64,000 nt of DNA from Terriglobus albidus (GCF_025685425.1 NZ_JAGTAS010000049.1:62001-126000); one strand, 5' to 3'. Shown: positions 8,686 through 19,106, counted from the stretch's first letter. The notes: generated from the letters alone by a model not told the origin. Numbers and translations are program-made.

Positions 8686-9780
8686 CTAGCGGCTGCGGGC
8701 GCTAGGCGGTGGCGGCGGGAAGGGTTTGGGCAGTGCCGGAGGGACGTAATCGGCTTCGCTGGCCGGGTCGGGACGGTGCTCGTCCACCAGCTTGGCGATG
8801 GCGTACTTCAGCGGATCCAGGCCTTCGCCGGTGACTGCCGAGATGGCATAGAAGGGAAGCTTGCGGCGCTTAGCGTAAGCCTGCAGCTTCTTGAGCTTCT
8901 CCGGATTGGCGGCATCCATCTTGGTGGCGACGATGATCGTCGGCTTAGAGTCGAGGCCGTGGCCGAACTCTGCCAACTCTTTGGTGATGGTTTTGAAGTC
9001 CTCAACCGGGTTCTCGCGGCCGCTGCCGTCAGAGACATCCACCAGGTGGACCAGTACCGAGGTGCGTTCAATGTGACGCAGGAACTGAATGCCGAGCCCC
9101 GCGCCCTGCGATGCGCCTTCAATCAGGCCGGGAACATCGGCAATGGTGAACGACGACGTATGAGGATACTCACCGATCTTTACCACACCCAGGTTGGGTT
9201 CGAGCGTCGTAAAGGGATAGTTCGCGATCTTGGGCCTGGCGGCGCTGAGACGTGAGATCAGCGTGGATTTGCCAACATTGGGATAACCGACAAGGCCGGC
9301 ATCCGCGAGCAGCTTCAGCTCCAGGCGGTAATGGCGTTCTTCTCCGGGACGGCCAAGTTCATGCTCACGCGGAGCCTGGTGAGTCGAGGTAGCGAAATGC
9401 TGATTACCGCGTCCACCGCGACCGCCGCGGGCGATGCAGATGGTCTCATTCACATGGGTGAAGTCGTGGATTAGCTCGCCCGTCTCCTGGTCGTAGACCT
9501 GCGTTCCAATGGGAACCTCGAGGGTGATTGGCTTACCGGCGGCGCCGGAGCAGTTGGAGCCTTCACCGTGGGTGCCGCGGCCGGCTTTGTACTCCGGATT
9601 GAAGCGGAAGTGCACCAGCGTATTGTGGCTGGCAGAGCTGGTCATATAGACATCGCCGCCATGACCGCCGTCGCCGCCTGACGGGCCTCCCCGGGGGACG
9701 AACTTCTCGCGGCGGAAGGCCATGCAGCCATTGCCTCCATCGCCTGCTTTTACCCGGATTTTTGCCTCATCAATGAACAT
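8686..9780 (-). CDS. obgE: GTPase Obg/CgtA
   Basis: Obg is an essential ribosome-associated GTPase acting in 50S assembly and stress signalling. The 364 residues show the glycine-rich Obg fold at the N terminus ([32 protein letters not shown]), then the G domain with G1 [11 protein letters not shown]3 DVPGLIEGA and G4 ATKMD. The C terminus is proline-rich and short; there is no OCT domain. The gene stands alone on the reverse strand and converges on the P460 lipoprotein gene across a family B array. Confidence 0.96.
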   Translation of the reverse strand: MFIDEAKIRVKAGDGGNGCMAFRREKFVPRGGPSGGDGGHGGDVYMTSSASHNTLVHFRFNPEYKAGRGTHGEGSNCSGAAGKPITLEVPIGTQVYDQETGELIHDFTHVNETICIARGGRGGRGNQHFATSTHQAPREHELGRPGEERHYRLELKLLADAGLVGYPNVGKSTLISRLSAARPKIANYPFTTLEPNLGVVKIGEYPHTSSFTIADVPGLIEGASQGAGLGIQFLRHIERTSVLVHLVDVSDGSGRENPVEDFKTITKELAEFGHGLDSKPTIIVATKMDAANPEKLKKLQAYAKRRKLPFYAISAVTGEGLDPLKYAIAKLVDEHRPDPASEADYVPPALPKPFPPPPPSARSR

Positions 9781-9982
9781 TTAGGACGTGCTTTTCCTCA
9801 GCTTCCTCAACCTACTTAGTGTATCGAAGGTTCACGTCAATGAAAAACGCTTAGAAATTACTGTTTACAACCCATTCATGGTGGTGTGCCATGGTTAAAG
9901 TAGTGCCCTTTTCCTGAAAGTCGTGTAAGTGGCCCTCCAACCGGATCAATGGTTGGCGTTTTGATGTTTTTCGGAGGCAAGC

Positions 9983-12900
9983 ATGAGTAGATTAAGAGGC
10001 TTTCTTAACTTGGCCGGTATGGCCATCCTTGGTGTGAGTCTGAATGCAGTGGCGCAGTCCACCACACAAGGTGCGATCGCCGGCACCGTGTTCGATACGA
10101 CGGACGCGGTCGTCAGCAACGCGAAGATTACGATCCATAACGACGGAACCAACCAGGACGTTGTCCTGACCAGTGCATCGAGCGGCGAGTACAAAGCTCC
10201 GCTCCTGCCCCCTGGAACCTATACCGTAACCGTTGATGTGGCCGGTTTTGCAAGCTCCAAGACAACGCAGGTCGTTGTCCAGGTCGGCCAGGTCACCACA
10301 CTGAATCCTCACCTGAGCGCCGGCAAGACCGAGCAGACCGTCGAAGTAACAGCAGATATTCCGGCCATCGATTTTGCTTCGGCCACCTACGGCGGCCACC
10401 TCAGCAATACCGAAATCGAAAACATTCCGATCAATAACCGCCGCTGGTCGTCCCTTGCGCTGACGACACCCGGCGTTACCAACGATGCATCCGGCTTCGG
10501 TTTGTTGAGCTTCCGCGGCATTCCCTCGGTTCTGAACAATGTTCAGATCGACGGTACCGATGACAACCAGGCCTTCTTCTCCGAAGAGCGTGGACGTACG
10601 CGCGCCGGTTACTCGATCTCACAGATCTCCGTTCGTGAGTTCCAGGTGAACACCGGCGTGTACTCGGCTGAGTACGGCCGCGCCGTCGGTGGCGTGGTGA
10701 ACTCGGTTACCAAGTCCGGCACAAACAACCTGCATGGTGAGGTCTACTTCTATCACCGCAACGACATGACCAGCTCGAAGAACGAGAAGACGCTGCTCAC
10801 GACGTTGAACCCTGCTACCAACACCTACACGCCGCAGGTCATTCGTCCGAAGGACAAGCGCAACCAGTATGGCTTCGGAGTCGGCGGACCGCTGATCAAG
10901 GACAAGCTCTTCTGGTTCTATGCCTTCGACATCTTCCACCGGAACTTCCCCGGCATCGCAGTCTCGGGTAATCCCGGAACCTTCTATTCGCAGACGGCAG
11001 GTCCTTGCCAGACGTCGGGCCTGCTGACGGCAACTGGCGCCAGCCTGGCACAGTGCTACGCCGCCCTGAATGATCTCAACACCGATCTGGGTCAGGTGGC
11101 ACGCTATGGCCACCAGATGATCAACACGCCGAAGCTGTCGTGGGTGATCTCGCCCAAACACACCCTGGATGTCTACTACCACCGTCTGCGCTGGGACTCG
11201 CCCGGCGGCGTGCAGACGCAGGCCGCTCTCTCCTATGCTCGCGATTCGTTCGGTACGGACTTCGTGAAGCTGGATTACGGAATCGCCCGTCTGAGCTCGC
11301 TGATCAACAGCCGCATGACTAACGAGCTGCGTTACCAGTACGCCCGCGAGCTGAATTGGGAAGGCCAGCAGCCGTACACCGACTACTCCAAGGCTCATCT
11401 GGTGGGAACGAATGGCGTCACCACGTATGCCTCCATCGCTACCGCGACCGGCGGCTTCAACCTGGGTTCGCCCTACTATAGCTACCGCGTAGCTTATCCT
11501 GACGAGCGCAAGTGGCAGATCGGTGATACGGCTTCCTATCAGTTCGGCAAACATAGTCTGCGTTTCGGTGTGGACTTCGTCCACAACTACGACATCCAGA
11601 ACAACCTCTTCCAGAGCAATGGCTCCTATAGCTACGCGAGCGTCGGCCTGTACCTGGCGGACATCCTGAAGCCGTCGGGCGCCTGCGGCGCGCTCACCGC
11701 ATCCGGTACTCCCAGCTTGACCACGGCGGGTGGATACGGCTGCCACAGCGGCCTGACCCAGGGCTTCGGTCCTCAGGTCTTCGATCTCGCCACGCTGGAC
11801 TCGGCCTACTTCGTGCAGGACGACTGGAAGCTCACGCCGAGCCTGACAGTGAACATCGGCGCACGTTATGACTATCAGTCTTATCCTGGCCCGTTTGCTT
11901 CCGCGGTGAACTCGGCTGTTCCGCAGGAAGCGAACTATCCTTCAGACAAGAACAATATCTCCCCACGTATCGGTTTCGCGTGGGATCCATTCGGCAAGGG
12001 CAAATCGGTGATCCGCGGTGGATACGGTATCTACTATGGCCGCATCATCAACGCTTCTCTGATGAGCGCCTATACCACCACCGGTGGCGCGGGTGGCCAG
12101 CTACAGCTAACGGCGTACAACGGGACCAATCTCGGTACAACCGCGGCGCCGCAGTACATCAAATTCCCGCAAACCCTCAGCGCCCGTCCTACGGGCGGCA
12201 ACTTCGGTGTCCTTTACCTGGACAAGAACTTGCAGAACCCGTACACCCACCAGTTTGACCTGACGATTCAGCAGGATCTCGGATGGCGCAATGTGCTGTC
12301 GGTCTCCTATATCGGATCGCTCAGCCGCGAGCTGCCGAACTATCTGAACCTCAACCTCGACCCGACCAAGACCTACAACGTGACCTACACGCTGGCGGGG
12401 GCGGGTGGAAACTGCCTGGTGGCGGCCTGCGGAACGACCTTCACCCAGAAGGTTTACTCGTCGCGCTCCACGGTAAGCGGATCGAACACGCTGAATAAGG
12501 CGTTCAACCAGATCACCCCGCTCATCAGCAACGTCAACGCGAGCTACCACGCCATGACGGTCGATATCACCAACCGCCAGTCGAGGTTGATCTCGTACGA
12601 CGTGAACTACACCTGGGCGCATGCTCTGGACTACGGTCCGAGCTCGTCGACGAGCTTCAGCCCGGGCAACAACTGGATCGATCCGTACAACGCTCGCGCG
12701 AACTACGGAAACTCCAACATTAACGTTCCCCACCGCCTCGTCGGCTGGGCCAACTTCAACATCCCCGGCCGTAAGGGAGGGGATACTGGCCTCGGTTATC
12801 TAACCAACGGCTGGTCCATCAAGCCGTTGGTCCAAATTCAAAAGGGTCTGCCGTACTCGGTGGGCACCAGCTCCGGTTCGCCGCCAAACCAGACCGGTTG

Positions 12901-13249
12901 CACGGACTGCTTGCAGCCCTACTCCTCCGGCGTTGCCGGCACCGGCGTCAGCTCGTACATCCCGTTCTTCGGCCGTAATCAACTCTTCGGGCCGCGGAAC
13001 ATCGTCATCGACACCCGTCTGCAGAAGGACTTCCGTATCCGCGAGGGTATGAGCTTCCAACTGATGGCGGAGGCCTTCAACCTGGCAAACCACCGCAACA
13101 TCACGGGCGTCAACAGCGGCGCGTTCTCACTCTCGGGCAGCACGCTGACTGCAACGAACAACTTCGGTACACCGTCCACCTCAGGTGTCAACGGCAACTA
13201 CGCTTACCAGGTACGCCAGTTCCAGTTCTCTGGACGCATCATGTTCTAA
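9983..13249 (+). CDS. Oar-like TonB-dependent outer-membrane receptor
   Basis: A 1088-residue receptor: Sec signal peptide ([25 protein letters not shown]), carboxypeptidase-regulatory-like domain at ~25-110 ([20 protein letters not shown]), plug ([37 protein letters not shown]) and a beta barrel ending FSGRIMF. A GGAGG site lies 7 bp before the ATG. It shares architecture with the larger receptor at 2.5-6.0 kb, but the two diverge enough to suggest different ligands. It is monocistronic, ending in a strong terminator. The energy source is presumably the tonB-exbBD operon near 50 kb, which is an inference. Confidence 0.9.
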   Translation: MSRLRGFLNLAGMAILGVSLNAVAQSTTQGAIAGTVFDTTDAVVSNAKITIHNDGTNQDVVLTSASSGEYKAPLLPPGTYTVTVDVAGFASSKTTQVVVQVGQVTTLNPHLSAGKTEQTVEVTADIPAIDFASATYGGHLSNTEIENIPINNRRWSSLALTTPGVTNDASGFGLLSFRGIPSVLNNVQIDGTDDNQAFFSEERGRTRAGYSISQISVREFQVNTGVYSAEYGRAVGGVVNSVTKSGTNNLHGEVYFYHRNDMTSSKNEKTLLTTLNPATNTYTPQVIRPKDKRNQYGFGVGGPLIKDKLFWFYAFDIFHRNFPGIAVSGNPGTFYSQTAGPCQTSGLLTATGASLAQCYAALNDLNTDLGQVARYGHQMINTPKLSWVISPKHTLDVYYHRLRWDSPGGVQTQAALSYARDSFGTDFVKLDYGIARLSSLINSRMTNELRYQYARELNWEGQQPYTDYSKAHLVGTNGVTTYASIATATGGFNLGSPYYSYRVAYPDERKWQIGDTASYQFGKHSLRFGVDFVHNYDIQNNLFQSNGSYSYASVGLYLADILKPSGACGALTASGTPSLTTAGGYGCHSGLTQGFGPQVFDLATLDSAYFVQDDWKLTPSLTVNIGARYDYQSYPGPFASAVNSAVPQEANYPSDKNNISPRIGFAWDPFGKGKSVIRGGYGIYYGRIINASLMSAYTTTGGAGGQLQLTAYNGTNLGTTAAPQYIKFPQTLSARPTGGNFGVLYLDKNLQNPYTHQFDLTIQQDLGWRNVLSVSYIGSLSRELPNYLNLNLDPTKTYNVTYTLAGAGGNCLVAACGTTFTQKVYSSRSTVSGSNTLNKAFNQITPLISNVNASYHAMTVDITNRQSRLISYDVNYTWAHALDYGPSSSTSFSPGNNWIDPYNARANYGNSNINVPHRLVGWANFNIPGRKGGDTGLGYLTNGWSIKPLVQIQKGLPYSVGTSSGSPPNQTGCTDCLQPYSSGVAGTGVSSYIPFFGRNQLFGPRNIVIDTRLQKDFRIREGMSFQLMAEAFNLANHRNITGVNSGAFSLSGSTLTATNNFGTPSTSGVNGNYAYQVRQFQFSGRIMF

Positions 13250-13267
13250 GCGAACCTAACCAAAGCA

Positions 13268-13305
13268 GAAGGGCGGTGGCTTCGGCCACCGCCCTTTTGC
13301 TTTTG
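13268..13305. terminator. Strong intrinsic terminator after the receptor gene
   Basis: GGGCGGTGGC, TTCG tetraloop, GCCACCGCCC, then TTTTGCTTTT. An AA-rich flank on the other side makes it usable in reverse for the convergent SRPBCC gene. Confidence 0.9.
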
Positions 13306-13326
13306 GACAAAAGGCAAATCGGGATG

Positions 13327-14265
13327 CTATGCCTGCTCCCGCGCGAGATAAGCGATAAGCTGCCCAAAGGTTCCACCCCAGCCCTGCTCCATGCTCTGGA
13401 AGAAGCCGGCGAAGGTCTGCTGCTGTACCGGGCTGGCATACATGGCGCGCGAACGGAGGGTCACGAGAGTTTTTCCGTCGCGCTCCTCAAAGGTTGTCGT
13501 GGAGAGCATCTCGACAGGGAAGTCTTTCGCCATCGGAGGAGCGATGGGCTGCTCATTCTCATCGACGAACGATGTTACCAGGACAATGCGTGAAAAGGGT
13601 GTGAGGTCGCGGAAGGTCCAGCGGCCCCACATGGTATTGCCGTCGGGAAGCTGCATGCCGTAGACGAAGTGGCCGCCCTCGCGGATGTCGGCGCGTTTGA
13701 TGATGAGCTTTGTGCCGACGGGGCCGAACCACTTCTGCAGACGATCGGGCTCGGTCCAGGAGCGATAGACCAGCTCCCGCGGAGCCTTGAGTTCGCGGGT
13801 GAGAACAAACTCTTCGCCGGTATAGGTGGAGAGCACTTCTTCGAAGCGGGCCAGTGTGTCCTGCAATCCTTCCACAGCGCCGCGCTCGGCGACGGCGTTC
13901 CGCAGGCGGACATCGAGGAAGTCCATGACGAAGAGGACCTCTGTCTCCTGCGCGCTCTTTTCGCTAAAGGTGATGGTGGCGCGAAAGAGCGGGTCATTGA
14001 TGTGTTCATAGACAAGCCTTTCCGGGGCATCGACGATCTCGTAGCGGACCTCGTTCGGATACTCAGTTCCGTCGGGCCCGATCATGGTGTGCGTCCAAAG
14101 ACCTCCGGGACGGACGTCCATCAGCGTGGTGTGAGTACGGAAGCCGCGCGGACCCCACCAATGACTCACGTGCTCAGCTTCGGTGAACATGCGGAAGACA
14201 AGCTCGCGTGGGGCACGCAGAACACGGCTCTCGATAATCTGGTTTTCTTGGGCGACAGGGGGCAT
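13327..14265 (-). CDS. Tandem AHSA1/SRPBCC-domain protein
   Basis: A 312-residue fusion of two AHSA1-type START-like domains. The first, ~8-150, begins ESRVLRAPRELVFRMFTEAEHVSHWWGPRG; the second, ~160-308, begins LTRELKAPRELVYRSWTEPDRLQKWFGPVG. The near-identical openings point to internal duplication or fusion of two genes that normally are separate. Such domains bind hydrophobic ligands, and in this genomic setting are typically paired with ArsR repressors. The ArsR gene lies 42 bp upstream in the same direction, so the pair should form one autoregulated operon. No enzymatic role can be assigned. Confidence 0.88.
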   Translation of the reverse strand: MPPVAQENQIIESRVLRAPRELVFRMFTEAEHVSHWWGPRGFRTHTTLMDVRPGGLWTHTMIGPDGTEYPNEVRYEIVDAPERLVYEHINDPLFRATITFSEKSAQETEVLFVMDFLDVRLRNAVAERGAVEGLQDTLARFEEVLSTYTGEEFVLTRELKAPRELVYRSWTEPDRLQKWFGPVGTKLIIKRADIREGGHFVYGMQLPDGNTMWGRWTFRDLTPFSRIVLVTSFVDENEQPIAPPMAKDFPVEMLSTTTFEERDGKTLVTLRSRAMYASPVQQQTFAGFFQSMEQGWGGTFGQLIAYLAREQA

Positions 14266-14307
14266 AGCTGCAACTCTCCTTTGTTTGGGACTAGTTGGTT
14301 CGCAGAA

Positions 14308-14679
14308 CTAGTGCTTGTGCTTCTTCTTATGCTTCTTTTTCTTCTTGCCGGTGTGTTCTTCGGCCTGAACCTGGGCCAGGTAGGCTTCAAGGCGGTCGAA
14401 GCTCTCGGACCAGAAACGGCGATACTCCTCCACCCAGCCGGCAACCTCTTTGAGTGGAGCAGCCTCCAGCTTGCAGGGGCGGAACTGCGCCGAGCGCGTA
14501 CGGGAGATCAGCCCGGCGTTCTCCAGCACCTTCAGGTGTTTGGTGATTGCAGGCATGGAGATGGAGAAGGGTTCGGCGAGCTCGGAGACCGAAGCCTCGC
14601 CGCTTGCCAGCTTTGCCAGAATGGCTCGCCGAGTGGGGTCAGCCAGCGCGGCGAAGGTGGTGCTGAGATGGTCATTCAT
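14308..14679 (-). CDS. ArsR-family winged-helix repressor with Lys/His tail
   Basis: A 123-residue ArsR/SmtB-like regulator: MNDHLSTTFAALADPTRRAI is a standard opening, followed by the recognition helix region SMPAITKHLKVLENAGLI and the wing (RTRSAQFRPCKLEA). It lacks the CxC metal site of true arsenic or metal sensors and belongs to the subgroup that precedes SRPBCC genes. The C terminus is odd: GKKKKKHKKKHKH, a strongly basic tail that could bind nucleic acid or metal. It heads a two-gene operon with the tandem AHSA1 protein. Confidence 0.88.
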   Translation of the reverse strand: MNDHLSTTFAALADPTRRAILAKLASGEASVSELAEPFSISMPAITKHLKVLENAGLISRTRSAQFRPCKLEAAPLKEVAGWVEEYRRFWSESFDRLEAYLAQVQAEEHTGKKKKKHKKKHKH

Positions 14680-14751
14680 ATTTCACCACTTGGTTATTTA
14701 GCTGATTGGTTAATTACAATAGGTGAGAAGAGCTTGTCAAGAGAGCATCGT

Positions 14752-15110
14752 CACTAGGGAGACGGCTTAGCCGTGTGACCCGAGGAGCCTCTGAAATTGG
14801 GGCTTTTACCCCTGCTGGCCAGCTCGTATCGGGCGTACAAAGGTCGACCTCAGCAACTAAAGAGGCCGGGGAAAAAGGCGATTTTCAAAAAGCGCAAAAC
14901 CGATCGCGTCAGAATGCCCTATAAGCGATCCGTGGGTATTAGTAGGGAAGAATCAAGCGCCGAAGGCGCTCAACACACCTTTCATGCCCTATAAAAATAG
15001 GGCTTTAAAAGCCGCCGTCCTGGGATGCGTTTTACGAACACGTCTAAGCCGTGTCCGGTAAGCGAGGCATTCGCACCATAGGTGCGAATTGGCTGCACGG
15101 AGTGCTGCGA
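14752..15110. repeat. Family E hairpin-rich intergenic region
   Basis: About 500 bp separate the ArsR gene from the PLP enzyme and no gene is evident. The sequence is a string of short palindromes: ACGGCTTAGCCGT, AGCGCCGAAGGCGCT, CCCTATAAAAATAGGG, and TTCGCACC-ATA-GGTGCGAA. The last is shared, with its AGGCATTCGCACC context, with 40.3 kb. Function unknown. Confidence 0.55.
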
Positions 15111-15178
15111 CAAAAACTGGTCCTTCGCCTGCGGCTCAGGATGACAGCACTTAAGAGAGCCGGTGGCCGAAAGCAGAT

Positions 15179-16084
15179 CTACGAACGGTAGGTGGAGAAG
15201 AGCTCGGTCGTGAAGTAGCGCTCCATGCGGTCTGGAAAGACAGTGACGATGGGGCCGTTGATCCGCTTCGCGGCTTCAATGGCGGCGCAGAAGTTCAAGC
15301 CTGAGCTGGGGCCTACGGGGAATCCCTTAGCGATAATCTTGCGGGTGGCGGCGATGGCTTCGTCGTCCTCGATCTCGATGGTGAGAAGGCCGGGAAGCCG
15401 GTCTTCACGGAAGATCTTGCTAAGGCGATCGACGACACCAGGAATACGGGCCGAGAAGCTGCAGCATTCCACGTCACCGAAGCTGGTGCGATTGACAGGC
15501 CGTGCAACCACAGGAACGACGTTACATCCGGAGTCGCAAAGCCCTTCATAGAGACCGACAAGCGTTCCGCCGGTCCCGACACCGCTGACCACCGCAGCCA
15601 CCGATCCACCGGGAATCTGGTTGATGACCTCATGGGCGGTGCCTACACGGTGAGCACGGGCGTTATCTTCGTTTTCGAACTGCAAGGGAAGGAAGGCGCC
15701 TTCCTCGCGGCCGAGGCGCTGCACCTCGCGCAAGGCGCCGAAGATGCCCTCTTCCTTCGGAGTGAGGATGATCTGTCCGCCGTAGCCGCGGATCATCATC
15801 GCGCGCTCAGCTGAGATTCCCTCTGGCATAACGGCGATGAAACGAAAACCCATCTGTGCGGAGACCAGCGCCATGGCGATCGAAGTAGAGCCGGAGCTGG
15901 CCTCGGCGATGAGATCGCCCTCTTTGATGCGGCCTTCGCGATATGCCTTCTCCAGGATGAAGCGGGCGATACGATCTTTGGTCGATCCCGACGGATTCAA
16001 AAACTCAAGCTTGCACCAGATAGGCGGATGATCATCCAGGGTGATAGGAACGAGCGGAGTGATGAGCGATCTGCCGGGGTACAT
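15179..16084 (-). CDS. Cysteine synthase-like PLP-dependent enzyme
   Basis: A 301-residue fold-type II PLP enzyme of the cysteine synthase/cystathionine beta-synthase group. The Schiff-base lysine sits in NPSGSTKDRIA (about residue 37), the substrate loop in EASSGSTSIAMAL, and the phosphate-binding glycine loop in SGVGTGGTLVG. The usual cysteine synthase loop is TSGNTG; SSGSTS here is typical of divergent OASS-like paralogues, so an acceptor other than sulfide is possible. It is flanked by repeat-filled gaps and has no amino-acid operon partners. Confidence 0.82.
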   Translation of the reverse strand: MYPGRSLITPLVPITLDDHPPIWCKLEFLNPSGSTKDRIARFILEKAYREGRIKEGDLIAEASSGSTSIAMALVSAQMGFRFIAVMPEGISAERAMMIRGYGGQIILTPKEEGIFGALREVQRLGREEGAFLPLQFENEDNARAHRVGTAHEVINQIPGGSVAAVVSGVGTGGTLVGLYEGLCDSGCNVVPVVARPVNRTSFGDVECCSFSARIPGVVDRLSKIFREDRLPGLLTIEIEDDEAIAATRKIIAKGFPVGPSSGLNFCAAIEAAKRINGPIVTVFPDRMERYFTTELFSTYRS

Positions 16085-16110
16085 GAGTATCAGTCTACTG
16101 AGAGAAGAGA

Positions 16111-16312
16111 ATTGAATGATTGGATAAATGAATCATTGAATAATGGCGGATCCTGCTCGATGCCGTTTTGTTTGTCATTTCGTAGCGTAAGCGGAGAAAT
16201 CTGCTTCTCGATCGATATCTTCTCCCCACTCATAGAAAAACGAGTTGAGCTTCGCTCGAATGTCCCACCCATCGCGATGCGATGGATGGGGCACCCGGAG
16301 CATCGGCTCCGA
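16111..16312. repeat. Family B short array followed by family D module
   Basis: A self-complementary heptad block (TTGAATGATTGGAT / AATCATTGAATAAT) at 16111-16145 is followed by the D module: GTCATTTCGTAGCG, GCGGAGAAATCTGCTTC, hairpin TTGAGCTTCGCTCGAA and CCCATCGCGATGCGATGG, then ATGGGGCACCC. It fills the space between the SDR stop and the PLP enzyme start. Confidence 0.65.
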
Positions 16313-16332
16313 ACTAATCGGCGTGCTACTCC

Positions 16333-17091
16333 CTAGTGGCCAGCAAGCATGGTGTTGAACTGCTCAAACCATGCATCGAACTTTTCAGCGTTGAACTCAC
16401 CGGCGAAGCGCAGTGGATGGACGTTCTTCACCAGGATCTCCTTCGCGTGCGGCTGCGTTTCAAGAATCTGCATGGTCTCGTCGATGAAGGCGTCCAGCGG
16501 CATGGCGCGAGGATCGCTCTTCTGGTGCGGCCCGAGCAGCTCGGTCTGGACATACGGCGGAGCCAGTTCCAGGACCTCGACGCTCGTGCCCTTCAACTGA
16601 TAACGCAGGGACTGCGACCAGGAGTGGATCGCGGCCTTGGTGGCCGAATAGGTTGGCGTCAGCGCAAGCGGGGTGAATGCCAGCCCGGAGCTGACATTCA
16701 TGATCGTAGAACCGGGCTGCTTCTGGAGCGTTGGCAGAAGCGCGGCCGTCAGCCGGATGGGCGCGAGGAGGTTGGTGTTGATGGTCTCCTCCGCCGCCTT
16801 GGGATCGATGATCTGCTCGGTCTTCATGATGCCGGCCATGTTGATCAGCACATTCAGCGCGGGATACTTTGCCGTCAACTCTTCAGCGAAGGCGTTGATG
16901 GAAGCCTCGCTCTGGACGTCGAGCTGCACAGCAATGATGCCGGGGTTCGCAGCAGCAACCTGGTCCAGCACCTCTTTACGGCGGCCGGCGATGATGACTG
17001 TATTGCCACGCTTGTGAAAGGCTTCGGCTAGACCGCGGCCAAGACCAGAGCCGCCGCCTGTAATCAGAATCGTGTTTCCTGTGACCTTCAT
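16333..17091 (-). CDS. Short-chain dehydrogenase/reductase
   Basis: A 252-residue classical SDR. The start MKVTGNTILITGGGSG fits, with AAGGGAG upstream; the longer frame would run across the divergent regulator. Features: Rossmann motif TGGGSGLG (~10-17), NMAG for the NNAG motif, catalytic Ser in MNVSSGLAF, and YSATK for the YxxxK pair. NAD(P)-dependent oxidoreduction is certain as a class, substrate unknown; it resembles the DltE/YbbO-like group. It is divergently transcribed from the HxlR regulator, 96 bp apart, which suggests direct control. Confidence 0.9.
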   Translation of the reverse strand: MKVTGNTILITGGGSGLGRGLAEAFHKRGNTVIIAGRRKEVLDQVAAANPGIIAVQLDVQSEASINAFAEELTAKYPALNVLINMAGIMKTEQIIDPKAAEETINTNLLAPIRLTAALLPTLQKQPGSTIMNVSSGLAFTPLALTPTYSATKAAIHSWSQSLRYQLKGTSVEVLELAPPYVQTELLGPHQKSDPRAMPLDAFIDETMQILETQPHAKEILVKNVHPLRFAGEFNAEKFDAWFEQFNTMLAGH

Positions 17092-17187
17092 GGATGTCTT
17101 GCTCCCTTCTTGAGTTACTGTAAGAGTGTCACTCTCTTTTGGGAAGTAGGCACTTTTTGGTATGTCAGTTACTACGAGGTAAGTAGC
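17092..17187. promoter_or_regulatory. Divergent SDR/HxlR promoter region with palindromic operator
   Basis: The 96 bp gap contains the perfect palindrome AGAGTG-T-CACTCT at 17123-17135, plus GTTACT/AGTAAC-like half sites at 17114-17120 and 17168-17173. This is the obvious candidate site for the dimeric HxlR regulator encoded alongside. Confidence 0.55.
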
Positions 17188-17625
17188 ATGGCTCCTGCTA
17201 AATCCGCAAAGAAGAAATCGAAAGCCCCGCTGGTCTTCCAATCGCCCGACGGGAAGTCTTCTCCACACCCTGACCTGGATACATTGGTGCAGCAGACCAT
17301 CGCCCGTGTCGCCGACAAGTGGACACTGCTGACGCTCGAAGCCCTGGACCAGCATGGTACGCTTCGCTTCACGCAACTGGCAGAGCTGGTCGACGGCGTG
17401 AGCCAGAAGATGCTGACGCAGACGCTGCGGCAGATGGAGGCGGACGGATTTGTCACACGAACAGTGCATCCCGTGATCCCACCAAAGGTGGAGTACACGC
17501 TGACGGCGCTGGGCCGCAGCCTGGGAGAGGCCTTCTGCAGCGTGTGGACATGGGCGGAAAAGAACTACAAAGCGATTGAGAAGGCACGAGTGGCATATCG
17601 CGAACGCCCCCGGATTTCCCGATAA
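17188..17625 (+). CDS. HxlR-family transcriptional regulator
   Basis: About 145 residues: a basic N-terminal extension (MAPAKSAKKKSK) then the HxlR winged-helix domain, with VADKWTLLTLEAL, TQLAELVDGVSQKMLTQTLR as the helix-turn-helix, and VTRTVHPVIPPKVEYTLTALGRSL as the wing. HxlR proteins commonly sense electrophiles, aldehydes or redox stress and control an adjacent reductase. The chosen ATG has GAGG eight bases upstream. The divergent SDR gene is its likely target. Confidence 0.9.
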   Translation: MAPAKSAKKKSKAPLVFQSPDGKSSPHPDLDTLVQQTIARVADKWTLLTLEALDQHGTLRFTQLAELVDGVSQKMLTQTLRQMEADGFVTRTVHPVIPPKVEYTLTALGRSLGEAFCSVWTWAEKNYKAIEKARVAYRERPRISR

Positions 17626-17712
17626 GGAACACGAACTTCACTTTGTCATCTGGAAAACGGACGCACGGAAGTTAACCGGGATAACAATGACAGTCGAAGC
17701 AAAGGTGCTGCC

Positions 17713-18543
17713 ATGAAGTCTTGGTTCGTAAAATTCTCGGGTTGTCTCGCGTTGTCGATCTCGCTCTGCACCGCTCATGCCGCGGACCAGATGGTGCGGG
17801 TACAGACAACGCCGGTGGAGATTATCGTCGGGCTCATCGCGAAGGAGAGCGCCGCCTCCAAAGCACGGCCGGCTTATCTGTACACCTCCTACGAACGCTC
17901 AAACCGCACGAACGGAAGATTGTGGAAGGAGCGGGTCGCCGACCTGCCGAAAGGACGCATTCGTCTGCTAATGGAAGAGGATGGCAGACCTCTCGATGCG
18001 TGCCGACAGCGTGCCGAGCGCGAGCGGATAAAGCAGGTTGCCGGCGATCCCGGGGCGTTGCAAAAAGATTTCCAGGCGCAGCAGGAGGACTCCCAGCGTG
18101 CGCAGCGCATGTTGGACCTGCTGCCCAGGGCGTTTCTGTTTGAGCGCGTAGGACAGGAGGGACGGTATACCCGCATCGCCTACCGTCCGAATCCCGAGTA
18201 CATCCCAAAGAGCTTCGAAGAGCGTGTCATGCACGCGATGCATGGCACGGTATTGGTGGACGAACGCGAGTTCCGCCTGCACCAGCTCGAAGGCCGCCTG
18301 GAGAAAGACGTGAGCTTCGGCATGGGTCTGCTGGCCACCCTTCATAGCGGCAGTAGCTTCAGCACCATACGCGAGGAGGTAGCTCCCACCATCTGGAAGG
18401 TCGCGAAGATGCAGACCCGCTTTGATGGACGAGCGATCTTCTTCAAAACCATCAATCGCCAGCAGCAGTCGGAGCATGTTGAGTTCAAGGCCCTGCCGGA
18501 AGGAACGACGATCACCCAGGCGGTGGACCTGTTGTTGCAGTAG
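17713..18543 (+). CDS. Secreted hypothetical protein
   Basis: 276 residues with a Sec signal peptide (FSGCLALSISLCTAHAAD). I do not recognise a named domain. The C-terminal half has HGTVLVDEREFRLHQLEGRLEK, then SGSSFSTIREEVAPTIWKV and GRAIFFKTINR, a layout reminiscent of LolA/MucB-like lipid-binding beta folds seen in many Acidobacteriota secreted proteins; that likeness is a judgement by eye. The middle contains a charged, possibly helical stretch (QRAERERIKQVAGDPGALQK). Likely monocistronic. Confidence 0.75.
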   Translation: MKSWFVKFSGCLALSISLCTAHAADQMVRVQTTPVEIIVGLIAKESAASKARPAYLYTSYERSNRTNGRLWKERVADLPKGRIRLLMEEDGRPLDACRQRAERERIKQVAGDPGALQKDFQAQQEDSQRAQRMLDLLPRAFLFERVGQEGRYTRIAYRPNPEYIPKSFEERVMHAMHGTVLVDEREFRLHQLEGRLEKDVSFGMGLLATLHSGSSFSTIREEVAPTIWKVAKMQTRFDGRAIFFKTINRQQQSEHVEFKALPEGTTITQAVDLLLQ

Positions 18544-18727
18544 TAGAACGGTTGAATCGCTGCATTGTTGTATGTGAGGTTGTTGCATTATCTGCTTGGG
18601 GGCAATTGGAGATTTTTCCGATGCCCCGCTTTTCCCGAAACGTAACGGAGAGCAAAAACCGTCAAAGCTGCACTCGAATACCCCATACCACCTCCGCGGG
18701 TGATGGGGTATTCGCTTTTAATCGCCA

Positions 18728-19009
18728 CTATCGGCGTTTGCGGGCTGCGCGCGAAGGCCAGTACTGAAAGGCATCGGCCTGCAACTCGCCTTCAAGGTCC
18801 ATCAATTTGTGCTGCATGCGCTGCTGGGCGTCGGCAACGCCGCGGTTGTAGACCAGAGGACCAATCTCCTCTAGGAAAAAGTCCAGCAGTAGACCCGCCG
18901 CCAGCGCGTTAAGCGGTTCGGCCAGATTTTGCTCGGCGTAGGTCTGCAGGGAGGCGATGGCCTGCTGGCGGTCCTGGGCTGAAAGTTCAGTGAGCTTCTC
19001 GGTTGGCAC
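18728..19009 (-). CDS. DUF2164 family protein
   Basis: About 93 residues. The core LSAQDRQQAIASLQTYAEQN, LLLDFFLEEIGPLVYNRG and VADAQQRMQHKLMDLEGEL match the DUF2164 family pattern (a conserved LLDFFLEEIGP...YNxGVADA). A GTG at 19009 behind GGAGG is the best start; an upstream TTG at 19069 would add about 20 residues with no ribosome site. Function unknown; family members are small cytosolic helical proteins. Confidence 0.82.
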   Translation of the reverse strand: MPTEKLTELSAQDRQQAIASLQTYAEQNLAEPLNALAAGLLLDFFLEEIGPLVYNRGVADAQQRMQHKLMDLEGELQADAFQYWPSRAARKRR

Positions 19010-19106
19010 TCCTGTTCCCTCCGTTCCCGCCTGAGGGAACACTCTTGAGATTAAATCCCCGCAATACAACCTTCATCTCTCAGTAACAATCCTGTAACAT
19101 AGAGAG

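Noticed and set aside
10619-11746. 375-codon reverse frame inside the second receptor
   Set aside because: Arg/Gly/Val-rich shadow of a certain TonB-dependent receptor.
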